DNA of 64,000 bases from Nissolia schottii (taxonomy: Eukaryota > Streptophyta > Magnoliopsida > Fabales > Fabaceae), in NCBI GenBank assembly GCA_003254905.1, contig QANU01094629.1, positions 130,704 through 194,703 on the forward strand, read 5' to 3'. Under the pieces are notes generated by a model that had not been told where the DNA came from, searched no databases, and worked only from the letters and a program-made list of their open reading frames with translations. A program made the position numbers and the translations under genes. Of the stretch, positions 11,724-22,499 are shown one piece after another. The stretch's first letter is position 1. Every line of letters starts with the position of its first letter.

Positions 11724-12078
11724 GGGTTAAATCTATTTTAGTTTTTAAAAAATTATAAATTTTGTGTTTTACCTCCGAAATTTTTTGTTAAAAAATAGTC
11801 ATTTATAAATTATTTTGGTAAAATTTAGTCTCTGTCATCAAGTTAGGTCATTAATTGCTGACATGTCAGTGTATCCACACAAAATGGACATGTGGCATTG
11901 CATGTAACTTATCATGTAGTTAAGTTAATTGTCACTACGTTAGCAATTAATGACCCAACTTAACGGCAAGACTAAATATTACAAAAAATATTTGGCAGGG
12001 ATTATTTTCTAACAAATTTTTTTCAAAAGTAAAACACAAAATTTATAATTTTTCAGAGACTAAAAACATATTTAATCC
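11724..12078. mobile_element. MULE-type foldback MITE, 355 bp
   Basis: The ends GGGTTAAAT and ATTTAATCC are the tips of a long imperfect inverted repeat of about 150 bp. The left arm continues through attataaattttgtgtttta and gtcattaattgctgac, and both are mirrored on the right. It is flanked by a perfect 9-bp duplication, ttcatttta (11715-11723 and 12079-12087), the size made by Mutator-like transposases. The GGGTTAAAT...TTTAGTC end type is common in legume genomes. Confidence 0.88.
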
Positions 12079-12496
12079 TTCATTTTATCTAGAGTAAAAC
12101 CGTGGAAAACCGTCATGTCATAGTGTCCAACTGTCTGATACACCACGTACATTGATACACTAAGACACTCGTCCGACAAATGTTTCATGACCATGTCTAA
12201 GCGTGTCTAGTGCTATATGGAAGTTTTTGAACCGTGTCCAAGTAAAAAATATTTTAAATATTAAATAATTTATAATAATATGATCTCATAAAAAATTAGT
12301 AAGTATTGACATAGAAAATTATCTAAAATGTTCTATATATTTTAAAAAGGAGATTAGAAAATATTAAAAATTAGTAATTTAACATCAATAAAATATCAAA
12401 ATATTATTATAAATACTGATACATATATATACACACAGTGTATGTTTGTGTCTTGTAAAAGTTTAATGTTAGTGTGTCTTTATGTCACTTTTTTTC

Positions 12497-12915
12497 TGAT
12501 GGTTTCAACTTCATTAATCAAGACAACATAAAGAATAACAATGAACACTAGTTACATCAATATCAGACTACCAAAACCCACCAAATGCTTGGTAAGTACT
12601 GTTCAAACCTTATTAAAATCTTTCGCGAAAATCCCAAAGGGACAAAATACCAATCTTTTGTGATTTTACCCATAAAACATCAACATAAACACAGGATACG
12701 CCATGACATAGGACACTAGAGATACACTAACCCCAAACATCAATGTGGGCCTGCCTTCATGAGGGATTAAAAATCTAATTATAGATCAACCACCAACAAG
12801 GCCTTCACATCAAGATCAAGACCTCTTCACATCAGTCAGCGGGATTCAAACTCTCGCCTTTTTGGGAAAAGAGCTCGAAACTTAATCAACTTTGCTACTC
12901 CCTATTGGTCGCAAA
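12497..12915 (-). mobile_element. tRNA-derived SINE-like sequence
   Basis: On the minus strand the sequence starts ggagtagcaaagttgattaa, which resembles a tRNA A box. About 45 bases further, gagtttgaatccc matches a B box, so the first 70 bases look like a decayed tRNA gene. A 300-bp unrelated body follows and ends in a short A run (complement of ctttttttc near 12490). This is the architecture of a plant SINE. I could not find a clear target duplication. Confidence 0.5.
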
Positions 12916-13384
12916 TTTTGTATATAGCATTGGGAGAGCTTCACATTTATAATGGATCAACCTAACTTAAGTTTGATTAAGTGAAATTTAGTTAACTTTA
13001 GATTTTCGTGATTTTACTCAAGATTTATGTATATAGATTCATACAAATAAAAGATTAAGAAAGAGATGATTTAAACCTTAGTTAAAAGACTTGTTCAACC
13101 AGTTGACCCCATTGTACATGTTTGGGCTTTTCAAATTGAAAAATGTTATTTATAGATTATCAATTTAAGATAGAAAATGTCACATAGCATTAGCTTCACC
13201 AACCTTCAACAAAACGAAAAAAAAAACTATTTAAACATATTTTTAGACACCTAAAAAAGACAATAATAAGAGTTATAGAAATAGAATATGGAACCCACTC
13301 TTTAATATTTAGGGTGTCAATTTAGAGTTTTTTTTTATTGGATTGTGGAATTCACATTTATTAGATTGTGAGATTTTGAGAAAA

Positions 13385-13860
13385 CTTTTTATCGTCAGCT
13401 TTACTGTTAAATTTTTTTTAATTACTGTCAGAATTTTAACTTTCCGTCGATTTTACCGTCGGAAAAGGTGACCGATGGTATAAGCCTCGATGAAAACTTA
13501 TTACTACCGGCTATCTCAATCTGACGGCAATTACCGTCAAGGTAAACCGACGCAAATGGTGGTCCAGGAACAATTGGTACTAAACCAGTTATCTCAACTA
13601 AAACTGACATAAATAATATTAATGTTTTATTCTGTTTACCGTCAAAATGAACTAATGGGACTTTAATGATATTTTATTCGTAATTTTTGACGATTTACCA
13701 TCGAGAAGAACTGATGGTAATATATTAATATTTTATTGAATTTACTATCGAATATAGTGGACGGTAATAACAATGTAATATTAATATGTGTCAAAATATA
13801 CCGTCAAAAAAATTGACAGTAATTATAAATATTTTATTAATATTTTGAAACTATTACCAT
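13385..13860. repeat. dense TTACCGTC/GACGGTAA motif cluster
   Basis: The motif ACCGTC or its complement recurs many times in both orientations (tttaccgtcgg, aattaccgtcaag, gtttaccgtcaaa, ataccgtcaaaaa, ttgacagtaatt). This fits the subterminal repeats of a CACTA-type element. Downstream, around 13900-14000, ends like ccacccctaata suggest a further hAT-like fragment. No transposase is seen. Confidence 0.4.
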
Positions 13861-14044
13861 CAGTATATTATTGAGGGTCATGTCGAGCTTTAAAAAAAGC
13901 GTATAATGGGTAACTGGCTCAGGCAGAATAATTTCGAAACAAGCCAGACCTATTTTAACCAAAGCATAGCTTAGCTCAACCTACTTCCACCCCTAATAAT
14001 ATCACTTAAATGCTCGTTACAAGAGAAATAATATTTGAGCAATC

Positions 14045-14318
14045 TTTTGGGACAATCAACTAACATCCACACTTACAAAGGTGTGAGTCTACCATGGAGA
14101 GAGAGAGAGAAAACATTTTTAATATTTGAACATATGAAAGAGTCTAGACACTTTGTCACCCCTCTCACAACACATCATGGTGAATCCTATAACATATTGT
14201 GAGAGGGGTGATAATGTATCTACACTTTTTCATATGTTTAAAGAATATTTTTCAAGAAAAAATGACTATGATATGTTCAAACCTTCGTAAGTATAGTTAA
14301 TGGTTGGTCGACCCCAAA
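14045..14318. mobile_element. foldback MITE with about 135-bp arms
   Basis: The two halves are imperfect inverted copies meeting near 14182. The left arm contains aacatatgaaagagtctaga and tgtcacccctctcacaa. The right arm contains ttgtgagaggggtgataa and tttttcatatgttt. The whole unit could fold into one hairpin and has no coding capacity. The exact ends are approximate. Confidence 0.65.
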
Positions 14319-14523
14319 GGATGTACAAATAGCATAAATCTTATAAGGTACATGCTAACTTACATGCGTATTTGAATAAGCTTTTTTGGTGTGTAACCTA
14401 AACTGTTTTTCTGTATATGTTTTCTTCTGCAAAGTGACACTCCGGCAAACATTTCCTTCATAGTTTGATTTAACCGTATGACCTAGTTTCTCAAGTTTTA
14501 TTTGTCAGTTATTATTAGAGTAT

Positions 14524-14690
14524 GAGTATTGTTATTTAGACTCATGGATTATAGGACACTGTGTCGACTCATTAGTCATCTATCATTAAATCGAATCTCA
14601 ATAGAGTCTACACCTTATTAGGATCTCATCAAATGGTGGGTGATTAATATGCATAGTGTCTTATAATCAATGAGTACAAATATCATTAGA
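14524..14690. mobile_element. short foldback MITE
   Basis: The left arm (gactcatggattataggacac) and the right arm (gtgtcttataatcaatgagt) are inverted copies, and the outer parts (gagtattgttattt / aaatatcatta) also pair. The element is under 170 bp and lies 200 bp from the preceding foldback unit. Confidence 0.55.
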
Positions 14691-14699
14691 AGAAAAAAG

Positions 14700-16074
14700 G
14701 ACCTCCTTGTTTTCCTCTCTTTTGTACCACTTCACAGTTAAAGCAAGAAACTGATGAGATGAACAAATTGAGACAGTTGACTAAAGGTAATGGCAAAATG
14801 GCAGCACTAAACTTAGAATCATATAAACAGCTTCAGCAGAATCACGAATATGAGCATCTACACTTTTACACAAGCAAACAAACTTGAAGTCACAGTTTAT
14901 GAAGAAGCATTGAAAGAATAGAGATATCCATAATTTGGGAAAATGCTAAACTCGGCAAGAAGTAAAAACGACAAGTGCGCAAACCTTTGCAATGTGTTAA
15001 ATGCACGTGCCCAGATCTGGATTAAAAGTGTCATGCAAACTATGATCAATTTTGCCAGCAACAACAAAAGCAAATTAAGGAGCCATTTCAATTTTTACGT
15101 GTCAAGCACTGCAATAGCTTAACAGGTCCATTATTTGTTGAGTTTCTTATTTGTCCATGTATAATTGAAGAAATAGAATCATTAACACTAAGGAAAATTT
15201 GGATTTAAAGAAAAGTTGCAAATGGTCACGATCGAAAAGTTTAGCCAGCAAAAGAATGACGTAAAAACATTGATTATAGCATCTTTATTGTTGAGAATGC
15301 TTAGGTACAGGTTACAACAATAGACAAACACTCCACAAAACATGTGAATGTGCTCTCTCCTCAGTGACTCAATCCAATACGTATCAAGCGACTGTAGAAG
15401 CAGACCAAATTGGACAATAAAATCACAAGAATCTTCAATTGGGTTTCAGGGGAGTGATATGGAGGGAACCGAACCTCGGTGCTTATATATATATTTTTTT
15501 TCTTTCACTTTGATTAAGAGAAGTTGACGTATTTAGTTAACAAAATGAATATCTCATATAAATACTAACTTGTGCATACCCTTAATTCTTTCTCTTTTCT
15601 TCAGTATATAAAATCTTAGCAATTGTCGCTACTTGTGGCAAATGGTGGACTGAATTCGGTGTAGAAGACTTTATCTCATGGCTTCACTGTTAGAGATTGT
15701 CCATTGGCTTTTGTTAGTAAACCAGTTTTTGAAACATGTACTGTTGATTCTGCATAAAATTGATGTGCTTGCTTTCCTTCCTGCATAGTGCCACATCCCT
15801 CCCGTTGCTCCATAATTATTTTACAAATTCACATTCTCTTTTTCAATTCTGTTCCAAATGTCACATTTAATCATAATATGCATATCTGCTATTGTTGGCA
15901 TGGCTGGCTTCAAGATTATTTGGTAAAATCCAGAGGTTGATCTTCCTCATTTAATACTCCTCATTAACATTCTTCAAAACTTCAATGCCTTATTCATGCT
16001 GTAGATCCTCTGAACCAAACAACAAATTTATGTCACTTGTTTAAACTACAATCCAAATCTGATTTGGTTCTGTC
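14700..16074. other. intergenic and PPR 3' region
   Basis: No further gene is recognised. The part next to 16074 is the probable 3' UTR of the minus-strand PPR gene. Confidence 0.4.
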
Positions 16075-18087
16075 CTATCTTACTTCATTGTCCATGCCCT
16101 GTCCCTCATTATCTGTTGACAAAGTTGGATCTTCAAAGTGAGTGTGCTTCTTCACTTTGCCATGTAACTTGTCAAGAATCCTCCATGTCACACTATCAGG
16201 TGTCAGTCCACTCCTTTTCATCTCTTTAACAATCTGGTAGGCCTCTCTTTTCAAACCTAGATTGCATGCACAGTTGATCAGAATGTTATAACTAAATATA
16301 TTCGGAGTCACCCCAGAATCTACCAATTCATACAAAAAATGACAAGCCTCATTGAATTTGTCCGAGCGGCAGAAACCTTTCAGAAGTGCTGCATAAACAA
16401 AATTGTCATGAATCCCTGAAGGCCATATAACATTGTGCCAAACACTCTTTGCCTCTTCTATTTGGTTAGATTCACATAGACCTTCCACTACCAATGTATA
16501 AGTGGTACTATCTGCAGTAATGCCATCACTCGCCATACTAGTAAAAACCCTCAGTGCATCACTTGGTCTTTTTAGTTTGAATAGGCCTCGGAGAAGAGCA
16601 TTATATGTCACAACACCTGGCCTTAAACCATTTTCAGGCATTACTCTATGGAACAGATCGAGAGCTTCATCGACTTTTGCTGCATCCAATAAACCAGAAA
16701 TCATCGTAGTGAAGGTCACAACATCAGGCGAGGAAAATTTACCCATCAACATGTCATGCAGTACCTTCAAAGCTTCATCAATCCTCCCCATCTTGCAAAA
16801 GCCATTGATAACCGTGTTGAGGGTAATCACATCAGCCTGACACTGGCTCTCAAGCATAAGGACAAGAACATTCAAAAGTTCTGTCGGATTGTTCACAAGA
16901 CAAAGTGCTCTCAAGTAGATGTTGTAAATCCTAGTCTTGTCAACACCCTCCTTACTTAGCATGTGTTTAAGAACTTCCCTTGCCTTGTCCACATCCAAAA
17001 CTTGACAAAGAGATTCCACCAAAAACTTGTAAGTGTGCTCGGACAGCAAGAACCCAAATTCAGCTCCTTCCTCCAACAATTGATAAGCCCTCATACAATC
17101 ACCCTCCTTGCTAAGCCCATGTATGATGTAATTGTACGCCACCACGCTCGGAACGAACCCTCTCTTCCTCATTACATACACAATCCTTGCAGCCCCATGA
17201 TACCTACCAACCTTGCATAGCGAATCCATCATCTGCCCATAAGCAACCTCCTTGCACAAACTACTCCCGAATGGCAACTCCTCAGCGATCCTAAACACTT
17301 CGTTGAAGAACCCTTCCCTACACAAAGAATCAGCCAAATTCGCAAAGGCAGCGGTCTTCACCGCGGCCTCACCTTCAACCTTCATCCTCTCCCACAAATC
17401 GCCCATCAGCTCCCTCGCGCAATCCACATCCCTCAATTGAAGAACACCACGAATCAAGACACTATAAGTCACCGAATTCGCTGCAATGCCGCTCTCAAGC
17501 ATTTCATCAAACACCTTGCGGGCGTCTCCAATTCCGCCAACCAAACAGTACCCATTTATCAAAGTGGTGTAAGAAACTACATTGGGGCAATGCCCTCTGC
17601 CCTTCATGTCAAAGAACAGCCTGTGGGCAACGCGGGGTTCGCCGAACCGGCAAAACTGATCCATCAAACGGTTATAGGTGACCAAGGAGGGAACGAACCC
17701 TGGCTTGGCGCTGATCAAGGAAAGAACCAAAGCCCACGTTTTGCGTGGGGTTTTAGAGGGCAGGAGGCGGGCGAGGAGGACGTTGGAGGTGCGGTGGTCG
17801 GGGACGAAGCCGGAGGCGAGGAAGAGGGAGAAGCGCTGGTGGGCCTCGGAGAAGCGGTGGGAGTCGCAGAGGGAGTGGATGAGGGCGGCGAGGTTGCGGT
17901 GGTGGTGGTGGTTAAAGGGGGTGGTTACGGTGGTGGCGGTGGCGGTGGGTAGTTGTTGTGAGAGTTGTTCATTTGCGAAGGGGTGATTGTGGTGGTGGGT
18001 GGTGGTTGAGAATGGAAGTGAGAGGGGAATGAGGATGAGGGGATTGGGTTTGCGGGGAATGAGGAAGATGAATGCTTTGCATTGCAT
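16075..18087 (-). CDS. P-class pentatricopeptide repeat protein
   Basis: One intronless frame of 670 aa. Residues 1-55 are rich in Ser, Thr, Pro, His and hydrophobic residues with few acids, like a mitochondrial or plastid targeting peptide. From about residue 66 to 655 there are about 14 PPR motifs of 35-36 residues, for example VVSYTTLINGYCLVGGIGDA, VITLNTVINGFCKMGRIDEA and VVTYNALLRGLFKLKRPSDA. Their uniform length and the absence of L/S motifs or an E/DYW tail put it in the P class. Such proteins bind single-stranded organelle RNA through residues 5 and 35 of each motif and affect its processing, stability or translation. Most of the family is intronless, as here. I cannot assign a specific ortholog or RNA target. 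Confidence 0.93.
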   Translation of the reverse strand: MQCKAFIFLIPRKPNPLILIPLSLPFSTTTHHHNHPFANEQLSQQLPTATATTVTTPFNHHHHRNLAALIHSLCDSHRFSEAHQRFSLFLASGFVPDHRTSNVLLARLLPSKTPRKTWALVLSLISAKPGFVPSLVTYNRLMDQFCRFGEPRVAHRLFFDMKGRGHCPNVVSYTTLINGYCLVGGIGDARKVFDEMLESGIAANSVTYSVLIRGVLQLRDVDCARELMGDLWERMKVEGEAAVKTAAFANLADSLCREGFFNEVFRIAEELPFGSSLCKEVAYGQMMDSLCKVGRYHGAARIVYVMRKRGFVPSVVAYNYIIHGLSKEGDCMRAYQLLEEGAEFGFLLSEHTYKFLVESLCQVLDVDKAREVLKHMLSKEGVDKTRIYNIYLRALCLVNNPTELLNVLVLMLESQCQADVITLNTVINGFCKMGRIDEALKVLHDMLMGKFSSPDVVTFTTMISGLLDAAKVDEALDLFHRVMPENGLRPGVVTYNALLRGLFKLKRPSDALRVFTSMASDGITADSTTYTLVVEGLCESNQIEEAKSVWHNVIWPSGIHDNFVYAALLKGFCRSDKFNEACHFLYELVDSGVTPNIFSYNILINCACNLGLKREAYQIVKEMKRSGLTPDSVTWRILDKLHGKVKKHTHFEDPTLSTDNEGQGMDNEVR

Positions 18088-18624
18088 TGGAACTACCCTG
18101 CTTGCGATGGCCTTGTGTTACATTGTCGCGGCTTTCTCTGTTTTCAGAAACGGAACGTGCTCAGATACACAGAGAGTGGCGGTGCTCGAATCGCAGGTTT
18201 CTTCAGGAAACTGAAAAATCATAATTATATTTAAGATATCCTTTTTTTGTTTGGATAATTGCTCTTCTATGATAAATTATCAAAAGGGTATGGAATAAAT
18301 TTTGAGTTTAATTTTGATATATTGGTAGTATAAAAGATGTTATGTAGTCGATCAATCAATTTATTTTGTTTGGATGATGTTTTAAGAAGTGAGCGTGATA
18401 GTCAACTATATTTACTAATTTATCAATAAATAATTGAATAATAGTGTAAAACCATATTACACGTCAATGCATTTCATTTAAATTGATAAATTTTATAATA
18501 AAGAGTATGGATTATATCCTTCTATAAGGGGTTCTGATGTCATATTTTATGTATTTGGTGTCCTATCTTAGTCACATATTAAACTATACCATCATAAAAA
18601 TTAATGTCCATATATATGTGTGTG

Positions 18625-20033
18625 TGTGGGGAAGGGACATATCATATGAGAGAAATGGAGTTTTTTACTCTCTTGCCCCTGCTACAGGAACTAATTTTCA
18701 AAATACTCCTGTTTTAAAACATATTTCATGACTACCCCCCTTTCAGCTGACGTGGCAGGATTCGCCAACGCGTTTGGCGAATTCAGGTTGAATTCGCCAA
18801 CGCGTTAGGCGAATTTGAGAAAAAATAAAAAAAAAATTTTAAAATTTGTTTAATTAAAATATAAGCAAATATGTGGTATGGCAGTTAAACATTCAAAAAA
18901 TAAATTGCAAAAAGACCATGACGCTCTTTATCGTGTGCGCGGGGGGGAATCCATTAGTTTGGCCTTCGAAGGGCCCAACCTGCTTTGAACTCATGCGCGC
19001 GAGCCCAACTCTCTTCTCAACTCTTTTTACCAAAACAACAACTACTAAAGGTATATAAACACTTAAAAAGTTTGTGCTCTAACCAATGTGGGACTAAAAT
19101 ATTTTGCACTTATGGTAAACTCCAAAGTCCTCTCTTCTTCATATGATGTTCCAACAATAATTGAGAAAGTGCAATAATTCTAACATGGAAATTTCATTGA
19201 AAAGTATGAAGTGTATTTTGTTTAATTTGGCATTAAACTTCCGCTTTTGTTCTTGGGGATTTTGAAGATATGGGGATTTGATCATAATGTTATGTTTTGT
19301 AAAAATTTTAGTCCCACATTGGTTAAAGCACAAACTTTTTAAGTGTTTATATACCTTTAGTAGTTGTTGTTTTGGTAAAAAGAGTTGAGAAGGGAGTTGG
19401 GCTCGCGCGCATGAGTTCAAGCCGGTTGGGCCCTTCGAAGGCCAAACCGATGGATTCCCCCCCGCGCGCACGATAAAGAGCGTCTTGGCCTTTTTGCAAG
19501 ATTATTTTTTGAATTTTTGTAGCTTACCCAAGAACCCACGATTTTCGCAAATGTTGAAATTCCCCGTCCACCATGTCCTCCCATACCACATACATACATA
19601 TTTGCTTATATTTTAATTAAACAAATTTTAATTTTTTTTTTTTTCTCAAATTCGCCTAACGCGTTGGCGAATTCAACCTGAATTCGCCAAACGCGTTGGC
19701 GAATCCTGCCACGTCAGCTGAAAGGGGGGTAGTCATGAAATATGTTTTAAAACAGGAGTATTTTGTAAATTAGTTCCTGTAGCAGGGGCAAGAGAGTAAA
19801 AAACTCGAGAGAAATGATTTACTGTAAGAGAGAAATGATTAAATTTTGGTCATATAATTATATATAAATTGTTGAGATTAAAAGTTGTTTAAAAGTCACA
19901 TGATCATTTAAAAAAGTCATATGATTTTGTGTTTTAATCTTAAATATTTATATAAGGTTTAATAGTAATGTTTGATCTTTTCACTCTCATAATAAACCAT
20001 TCATCTCATGTGATATGTCCCCGATATATATAT
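18625..20033. mobile_element. older MITE split by a MULE insertion
   Basis: The left piece (about 18625-18657) contains ggggaagggacatatcatat and the right piece ends atctcatgtgatatgtcccc. These are inverted terminal repeats built on GGGACATATCA(C/T)ATGAGA. With the inserted element (18658-19806) and one duplicated 10-mer removed, the host MITE would be about 250 bp. Its exact outer ends are uncertain. Confidence 0.55.
18658..19806. mobile_element. Mutator-like foldback element with long terminal inverted repeats
   Basis: The element is 1149 bp and starts and ends with GAGTTTTTTACTC in inverted orientation. The arms reach inward to about 19106 on the left and 19300 on the right, each 450-500 bp and more than 90% alike, with about 75 bp missing from the left arm. 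The arms carry two near-palindromic blocks based on TTCGCCAACGCG, a GC-rich block (gtgcgcgggggggaatcc) and the motif accaatgtgggacta. A perfect 10-bp direct repeat, gagagaaatg, flanks it (18648-18657 and 19807-19816). Long arms and a 9-10 bp duplication fit a non-autonomous Mutator-like element. The roughly 190-bp spacer encodes nothing recognisable. Confidence 0.88.
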
Positions 20034-20099
20034 TAAAAAAAAATTGTATGCGTCACATATTAAATAAAATTTTGTTACTTTACGCACTAAAATTTTCTA

Positions 20100-20640
20100 G
20101 CATCATGTGCTCTACTTTCTCATGCTGCCAATGCAAACGTGAAACGCATATCCCAATCACACACAACCATGACATTATCGGTTGCATATCGCTTTCTACC
20201 TATGAACCTTGCATACTCAGTAGCAGACACTGCACAACGAACATGAGTTCCATCAATTGCTCCTATCAAATGAGGCCAATATCTTGCATCGTACTGAATT
20301 TTTGTATGAAATTTTTTGAAAGAATGATCTTGTGGCTTAATCAATTTCATTGATAATTTAAAAAAAAAAAAAAAGCCATTAAAACTTTGTGGAACCATAT
20401 ACTAACAGTTTCACCGTAGTGCTGAAATCTCTCTTGGGCCATTCTATTACCTATCCTGTGTCTAAGAATATTCAAAAATATGGCAACCAACTGTTTTACC
20501 CCTATGTTTCTTGTTTGCTTCAACTCATGCTCAACTAATTCATCACGAAAGTCATTGAAAACATGTTTCTCCATCCAAAACATCTCATAACAACGAATAC
20601 GATGGGCATCTAGTATTTCTTGACCCAATCATGTCCTATT
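20100..20640 (-). pseudogene. PIF/Harbinger transposase remnant
   Basis: Two minus-strand frames make up a broken HARBI1-like DDE nuclease. The upstream part (20628-20347) contains GVKQLVAIFLNILRHRIGNR, like the N-terminal helix region of plant Harbinger nucleases. The downstream part (20398-20120) contains YWPHLIGAIDGTHVR, holding the first catalytic Asp, followed by YATDNVMVVCDWDMRFTFAL. Right after ALAA a TGA stands where the family has Trp (GWEGSAHD in relatives, here *ESRAHDA). A frame change near a T/A run (20360) and loss of the remaining catalytic acids show it is dead. It lies just outside the nested MITE/MULE. Confidence 0.8.
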
Positions 20641-21259
20641 AATTCACTAGTGCAGCATGGTTCTTTGCATAAATAAATATTTCAAACTGTGATCAACACT
20701 CACTATAGCCCCAACTGCTAGTAAAAATACAATATCATCTTCTATATCGTCAATATTACCATCCCTATTCCAATTACTATCATGTTGTGATGTGAAAGGA
20801 GGGGAAAAGAGTACTTGTTTCAGAATTCAGATAATACTAAATACTCATTAGCATATTACCAATTCAAAAAAGAATACTAATTCAAGAAAGATACTATATA
20901 GACAGAATATACAAGAAGAAAGAAATCAAAGAAAACCTCAGTTGCCATAACTTATACTATATAATAATTACTGCTAACATTTAATAAACGGAGAATAAAA
21001 CAATTAAATTTAAGTGCTTGCCTACATTACACATCTTAATATAATTATACAATCCAAAATAGAGACAGCAATTGTACAATGTAAAATATCTCAAGTAGTC
21101 ATACATATGTCTCATGACTCCTAAGTATTAAACAAATATATATCATAATAGCTTGGTTGCAACTTGCTCCTTAACCTATATTAAATACTTTTTCCTAAGC
21201 TGATTTCATAATCCAAAAATTTAAGCTTTGACTCAGCGTCAAGAGCCACAAACATTTGG

Positions 21260-21613
21260 GTTACCCTATTTTTACACCTAAAAAACACACATTTGGGTTA
21301 CCTAATAGTCACCTATCAAACACACATTATAAAATAGTAAAAAAAATAATATAGATTAGAAAAACAAATATTGTCATAGAACATTTTGGTATGTTCATGC
21401 ACATGTGAGTTTAATATTACTACAAGACAAAGAAACAAATATTGTCACCGAAAATTTTTTACGTGTTATGCACACATGTGTTTAATATTGCTTATTTTTT
21501 ATAATTAACAATGTGTTTTTATTTATTTTGTAATGTTAGTTTTTTTATTTTGTAATGTTTTTTCTCTGTTTTGGTGGTTGGTAAGTGACTATTTTTAAGA
21601 TGTACAAATAACA
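21260..21613. mobile_element. MITE family B, copy 1
   Basis: It ends in tgactatttttaagatgtac plus aaataac and begins with the inverted counterpart (gttaccctatttttacacct). The interior has tttaatatt and (a)cacatgtg motifs shared with the copies at 40529 and 41260. The left end is less well preserved. Confidence 0.6.
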
Positions 21614-22029
21614 TTTTTGCAAACATTTTGCCTTGTTGTCTTTCAAGATGTTGCTACACTTGGCTAGCAATTCGGAACCTGGTTCTATTCGGGACAATTT
21701 CCTCACCTCTTTCATCACATTAACAATGAAGTAAGGGCTATTCAGCTTGTTGTGTGGATTTCTCTTAGAGAATTCCTTTGATGAATTTTGTTTTCTAAAT
21801 TGTTTTTTATTGAAAACAATGGCTATTTTATGCAACTTGGTGGTTGCATGGCCGTTTGCCACAGTGGGCTGGGTGCATGCATAGCAACACGTGTCCCTCC
21901 ACATGTGATCGTGCATATGAGGAGGTGGCTCATCAGGGTGTCAAGCGTAGGCTCAACGCGCAATTTGGGGTGCTCAGGGACGCTAAAATGTGAAGTTTTT
22001 GACTCTATAAAATTAAAATGGACTTGAAA

Positions 22030-22491
22030 ATGGTAAAATGAATAATTTCTCTTTAATAAAAGGTTTAATACTTGTCATTGGCTTTGCACTGGCCTTAGAT
22101 AGAAATAAATTCGGGTTTGGGTTTCAAAGACTATGCGTAATGCCAAAGCAATTACTTGGGCTTTTGTATCGGTATAATTTTTCTAAGACAGCTCTAACTT
22201 GAGGCAAGGATAATCAATGTGCTTAAAATGACATATAAATTCATACCAAGACATTCCTTAAGTAGTCAGACACAAATTTAAATTTAATGGGGCCATCGGT
22301 TGCTCGACGGAGCCCACCGGGGCTTAATATACAATTAGAGGCTCAAGAAAAGGTTTTGCCTTCATTAAATCGTATCTAGGTCATAAGGTTGACCCTTAAT
22401 GGTCTGACTGAGCTTCTCAAACATAAACAAATAAATTATATAATTATTTTATGCGGCATATAATGAATATAAGAAAAAGTGGGGTGTTACA
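22030..22491 (-). repeat. possible LTR fragment (TGTAACACCCC end), minus orientation
   Basis: The complement of 22491-22481 reads TGTAACACCCC followed by acttttt. This is the usual 5' end of many plant Ty3/gypsy (Tekay/Del-type) LTRs and resembles 29441. The other end and a target duplication were not found. Confidence 0.35.
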
Positions 22492-22499
22492 AGGTCGCA

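Noticed and set aside
16502..17986. Several open frames of 60-170 codons on the plus strand
   Set aside because: They are antisense shadows of the intronless PPR gene; their composition follows from PPR codons and no homology is seen.
18873..19599. Short frames in both orientations (61, 110, 60 codons)
   Set aside because: They lie in the inverted arms of the foldback MULE and mirror each other; not genes.
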